Shown here: positions 5,981-8,890 of the stretch, one piece after another
How the letters are laid out: each line of letters begins with the position of its first letter
How positions within the stretch are numbered: the stretch's first letter is position 1
Source: an uncultured Haloferula sp.
GTDB lineage: Bacteria > Verrucomicrobiota > Verrucomicrobiae > Verrucomicrobiales > Akkermansiaceae
Direction of reading: 5' to 3'
Length of the DNA: 8,890 nucleotides
Assembly (NCBI GenBank): GCA_946885645.1
Contig: CAMPGU010000168.1
Location: forward strand, 1-8,890
The notes under the pieces: model-generated
Databases searched by the model: none
Seen by the model: the letters and a program-made list of their open reading frames with translations, nothing else
What the model was told of the DNA's origin: nothing
Translations under genes and position numbers: made by a program

Positions 5981-7981
5981 TCATTCGCCGCTCGAAAAGT
6001 CGGCGTTGGTCACGATATTTTTCGGTCCGGCGTTCGCTGTCGCGGTATTGCCGGCGTAGGCGGAGGCCTGCAGCCCTTGCTCCAGCGCCAGCCCCGGCCC
6101 CTGGTTCTTCTCCAGCTTGTTGTTTTCGATCATCAGGCGGGCGGCGGCGAAACGCACGGCCATGCCACCGAGGAGGTTTTCCCGGCAAAGGTTGCCGTGG
6201 ATGCGCCCGGACACGGCGGAAAAGGCGACGATGCCGTACTCGCGGTTCGAGCGCAGGTCGTTGTTTCCCAGGACGACGTTTTCACCGTCGGTGTCCACGA
6301 GGATGCCGTTTCCGCTGTTATCCCGCGCCAGGCTGTCGTGGATGGCCCCGGAGCCGCCGTCCCAGAGGTCATAGCCGTGGCCGAAATTCCCGGTGGATTC
6401 GCACCCGGTGAATTCCACCCGGCTGCCGGCCCCGCGCACGGAGACCCCGTCCCAGCCGTTGTTCTCGAAGGAGCAGCGGCTTGCCACCACCCGGCCCGCC
6501 TCCACCAGCGCGAGGCCGTGGCCGGCGGAATCGGCGATCCGGCAGTCGCTCATCGTGATCTCCGCGCCGCGCACCAGCACGGCGGAAAAGCGGTCCTGCC
6601 CTGCATCGAAGCCGCGATGACGGAAGGTGATGCCGCTGACCCGCGTGCCCCCGGCCTTCCGGCCGAAGGTGGCCGCGGTGCTTTCGGAGGCCTGCACTTC
6701 CAGGATGGTTTTGTCCCGGCCCGCCCCTTCGAGGATAACCGGCTTGTCCACGATCAGGGGGCCGGTCCAAGTGCCCTCGCCGACCACGATCCGATCCCGC
6801 TCCCGCGCGGCGGCGAGAGCTTCCGCCAGGGTGGAAAAGTCCCCCGGCACCTGCAGGGTGCGGGTGTAGGAGGCCAGCTTTTCGTGGAGCGCCGCGATCT
6901 CCGCATCATCGGGAGCAAGCGCAACGGCCTCCCGCAACCACTCCAGCGCATCGCGGTCGAAGCTTCCCTGGTCGCGGACCTTGGCGGCATTGAAAAGCTC
7001 CCGGGCCCGCTGCCGGTCCCGCGCTTCTTTCTCGCGGCCGGAGCGGATCTCGGAAAGCAGCAGGTTTCCCTCCGGATCCTGCGGGAACGATTTCACCAGC
7101 TCCCTGGCCTTGCTCTCGGCCTCATCCCAACGGCGCTTCTGGATCGCGGCCGTGGCGGTGGCGACGAGGGACTCCCGGGCCTGGGTGCTGCGGGCTTGCT
7201 CGATCCTTTCGAGCAGGGCGCGGGTCTTCTTTTCGTTCGGATACTTTTCCAGGACGTTGCGCGCGGCGTTCGCGGCATCGTCCAGACGGCCGGCCTCGAA
7301 TTCCGCCAGCGCCTGACCCGACCAATAGCCGACGAACTGCCGCTGCTCCTCTTCCATCCCGGCCTCGATGCTGCGGCGGCCGATGAGCGCGGCGACCGAA
7401 CCGGGGGCCAGCTCCTCGATCTCGCGGTAGGCGAGCCCCGCCTCGTCCCAGCGGCGGGCTTCCACCATCTTTCCTCCCAGGCGTTCCAGGAAGGTCAGGC
7501 GCTCCTGCACGCGGAACCGCTCGTACTCCCTGTATTTCGTATAGGCGAATCCGCCGCCCGCCACGGCAAGCATCAGGATCACGAAAATCGTCCCCACCAG
7601 GCGGCGGTCGGGGGGCTTGTCCCGCAGTTCGTGGTGCTCGAATTCCTGTTCCGCGAGCGCCTCTTCCGGGGGCGCGGTTTCCGGGGCCGCCGCAGCCCCC
7701 GTGACTTGGGAGGCATCGCCGCGGGAGCCGCGTGCCGCGCGCATCCACTCCTCGCGCTTGGCGATCTCCGGATCTTCCTTCTCCATTTCCTCGCGGAGCG
7801 CGGCCAAGGCCCGGTCGAAGTCGATCAGCCCGTCTTGGTAACGCAGCGCGATCGTCTCGTTCGGGGCTGTGCGGACCAGTTCCGCGATCCGCTCGCGCGC
7901 GGCTGCGAATCCGGCCATGTGGACCTGCGGATCCTCGTCCGCCGCCAATCCGAGTATTCGCCGTGCCTCCTCCAAGGTCAT
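5981..7981 (-). CDS. Membrane-anchored protein with TPR-like repeats and a right-handed beta-helix
   Basis: A 666-residue protein of unknown role. Residues 1-65 form a helical region starting TLEEARRILGL that resembles a J-domain but lacks HPD. An acidic, Ala/Pro-rich linker follows (66-120). One transmembrane helix lies at about 129-147 (VGTIFVILMLAVAGGGFAY), after basic DKPPDRR. Four TPR-like helical pairs occur at about 165-370: RRWDEAGLAYREIEELAPGS, GRLDDAANAARNVLEKYPNE, RRWDEAESKARELVKSFPQD and DALEWLREAVALAPDD. From about 378 to 655 there is a NosD/pectate-lyase-like beta-helix: DFSTLAEALAAAR, IVVGEGTWTGPLIVDKPVILEG, then turns of about 23 residues rich in N-N/N-G. By the positive-inside rule, the beta-helix is probably outside the inner membrane. 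ATG 7981 was preferred to GTG 8065 because a terminator (8030-8053) would otherwise lie inside the gene. A 6-bp hairpin (7989-8003) sits just before the start. No catalytic residues are evident. Confidence 0.85.
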   Translation of the reverse strand: MTLEEARRILGLAADEDPQVHMAGFAAARERIAELVRTAPNETIALRYQDGLIDFDRALAALREEMEKEDPEIAKREEWMRAARGSRGDASQVTGAAAAPETAPPEEALAEQEFEHHELRDKPPDRRLVGTIFVILMLAVAGGGFAYTKYREYERFRVQERLTFLERLGGKMVEARRWDEAGLAYREIEELAPGSVAALIGRRSIEAGMEEEQRQFVGYWSGQALAEFEAGRLDDAANAARNVLEKYPNEKKTRALLERIEQARSTQARESLVATATAAIQKRRWDEAESKARELVKSFPQDPEGNLLLSEIRSGREKEARDRQRARELFNAAKVRDQGSFDRDALEWLREAVALAPDDAEIAALHEKLASYTRTLQVPGDFSTLAEALAAARERDRIVVGEGTWTGPLIVDKPVILEGAGRDKTILEVQASESTAATFGRKAGGTRVSGITFRHRGFDAGQDRFSAVLVRGAEITMSDCRIADSAGHGLALVEAGRVVASRCSFENNGWDGVSVRGAGSRVEFTGCESTGNFGHGYDLWDGGSGAIHDSLARDNSGNGILVDTDGENVVLGNNDLRSNREYGIVAFSAVSGRIHGNLCRENLLGGMAVRFAAARLMIENNKLEKNQGPGLALEQGLQASAYAGNTATANAGPKNIVTNADFSSGE

Positions 7982-8029
7982 GCCGGGACGGCTGTAGCAG
8001 CCGCGCGACGCGGGGGGAAGAGCGCTTTC

Positions 8030-8053
8030 AAGAAAAGCCCCTAACAGCGGGGC
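8030..8053 (-). terminator. Rho-independent terminator after the transglutaminase-like gene
   Basis: On the - strand, arms GCCCC and GGGGC pair around the 7-base loop GCTGTTA and are followed directly by TTTTCTT. It begins 8 bases after the TGA at 8062-8064, the right place to end that transcript. The stem is short (5 bp) but all G-C. It separates the transglutaminase-like gene from the beta-helix gene and argues that the latter starts downstream, at 7981. Confidence 0.65.
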
Positions 8054-8061
8054 GGGTCGCC

Positions 8062-8890
8062 TCACTCCACCTTTTCCACTTCCACGGTCACGCTCATCTT
8101 CGCGTGGCCGCTGCCGTGGTAGGTGCCGCGCACGGGGGCCACGTCGTCGTAGTCCCGGCCGACGGCGATCTTAATGTAGCGTTCGTCGGCGAGGGTCTCG
8201 TTGGTGGGATCGAAGCCGATCCAGCCGACGCCGGGAAAGAAGACTTCCGGCCACGCGTGGGAGGCCTGCGCGCCCACCAGGTGATCCCGCGGGCCGTTGT
8301 AAAGGTAGCCGGAGGCGTAGCGCGCGGGGATGCCCACCGCGCGGCAGAGGCCCAGCATCACGTGGGTGAAGTCCTGGCAGACACCGCGCCGCAGGGCGAA
8401 GGCCTCTTCCAAATGCGTGCTGACGGTGGTGGAGCCGGTCTCGTAGCGGAATTCCCGGTGCACCCAGTGCATGATCGCCACCGCCTGGCCGAAGACCGGC
8501 CCGATCCCGGCGGTCAGGTCGAGCGCCTGCCGCCAGATCTGCGGGTGTCGGGAGACGAAGCGGCTGTCCTGCAGATAGGCCCAGGTCCGCTCCGGAATAT
8601 CGCCGCCGCGGTAATCCTGCAGCGTCGCGTTCTGCGAGCCCTCCGGCACCACCAGGGGAAGATTCTGGATGCGGATACGGCTCTCGATTTCCAGCCGCCG
8701 GTGCTCCCCGGGGATCTCGAAGTGGTGGGTGATGTTCTCGAAAAGATCCTGAAAGCGCCGCACCCGCGTGGCTGGCAGCACCTTCACCAGGGCGGAGAGC
8801 GTGCGCTGGAAGGGGAAGGTGCGCGGCTCCAGATGGAGCGTGTTCATGCTGTCCCGGACCGGGGCGTCATAGTCGAAGACAGTGCGGTGC
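8062..8890 (-). CDS. Transglutaminase-like (papain-fold) protein; 5' end outside the window
   Basis: A transglutaminase-like protein of the bacterial type with an N-terminal beta domain (Bact_transglu_N) and a core domain. The core shows the catalytic triad: Cys in RRGVCQDFTHVMLGLCRAVG, His in ASHAWPEVFFPG, and Asp in WIGFDPTN. Counted from the internal Met at 8847, these are residues 157, 197 and 213. The frame does not begin at that Met: it stays open to the edge and reads HRTVFDYDAPVRDS just before it, which with MNTLHLEPR forms the family's conserved first strands. The true start is therefore beyond 8890, probably only a few codons away. Such proteins are thought to be proteases or amide-bond-modifying enzymes; the substrate is unknown. 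In many bacteria they cluster with alpha-E and circularly permuted ATP-grasp genes, which could lie to the right of the window. A terminator follows the stop. Confidence 0.9.
   Translation of the reverse strand, partial: HRTVFDYDAPVRDSMNTLHLEPRTFPFQRTLSALVKVLPATRVRRFQDLFENITHHFEIPGEHRRLEIESRIRIQNLPLVVPEGSQNATLQDYRGGDIPERTWAYLQDSRFVSRHPQIWRQALDLTAGIGPVFGQAVAIMHWVHREFRYETGSTTVSTHLEEAFALRRGVCQDFTHVMLGLCRAVGIPARYASGYLYNGPRDHLVGAQASHAWPEVFFPGVGWIGFDPTNETLADERYIKIAVGRDYDDVAPVRGTYHGSGHAKMSVTVEVEKVE

Noticed and set aside
5948..8044. A 698-codon open frame on the + strand opposite the beta-helix gene.
   Set aside because: It is the mirror of a GC-rich gene. The translation is rich in Arg, Gly and His without domains, while the - strand frame has clear TPR, membrane and beta-helix features.
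7982..8065. An upstream GTG start for the beta-helix protein, overlapping the transglutaminase stop (GTGA).
   Set aside because: The added 28 residues look random and would contain the hairpin plus T-run terminator at 8030-8053. The conserved-looking domain starts at ATG 7981.

Overview
The window is GC-rich bacterial chromosome, densely packed with ordinary-looking genes and without phage, plasmid, CRISPR or RNA genes that I could recognise. The gene mix (OpgG-type periplasmic glucan protein, PurC of E. coli length, a large anchored TPR/beta-helix protein, a transglutaminase-like protein), the near absence of Shine-Dalgarno motifs and the composition fit a Gram-negative of the Verrucomicrobia type (Luteolibacter or Haloferula-like). 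That assignment is an inference from style, not from a marker gene.

Left part (1-2092, + strand): the tail of a membrane transporter running in from outside the window, a maltose/galactoside O-acetyltransferase (maa), then a VOC (glyoxalase-fold) protein whose stop overlaps the start of a TruC-like tRNA pseudouridine synthase by 4 bases. Middle (2113-3711, - strand): a secreted OpgG/MdoG family protein, convergent with truC. It is divergent from a + strand pair (3789-4993): a YjdM/PhnA zinc-ribbon protein and, 14 bases on, a TrmN6-like N6-adenine methyltransferase. Right part (5223-8890, - strand): a transglutaminase-like protein that enters from the right edge, a terminator, a membrane-anchored protein combining TPR-like and beta-helix regions, and purC.

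The most unusual DNA is non-coding. The 229-base gap between the convergent methyltransferase and purC genes holds two 27-base copies of the same hairpin element in opposite orientation. Each has GGAG just 5' of an 8-bp stem, and the copies differ by paired changes that keep the stem intact. This is the layout of a REP doublet (REPIN/BIME), the kind of element mobilised by RAYT (TnpA-REP) transposases. A further strong hairpin lies between it and the methyltransferase stop.

The genes do not form one pathway. They look like housekeeping functions (RNA modification, purine synthesis) mixed with envelope functions (OpgG, the anchored beta-helix protein). I found no convincing sign of a new multi-gene system. 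The REP-like doublet and the beta-helix protein deserve the closest look.
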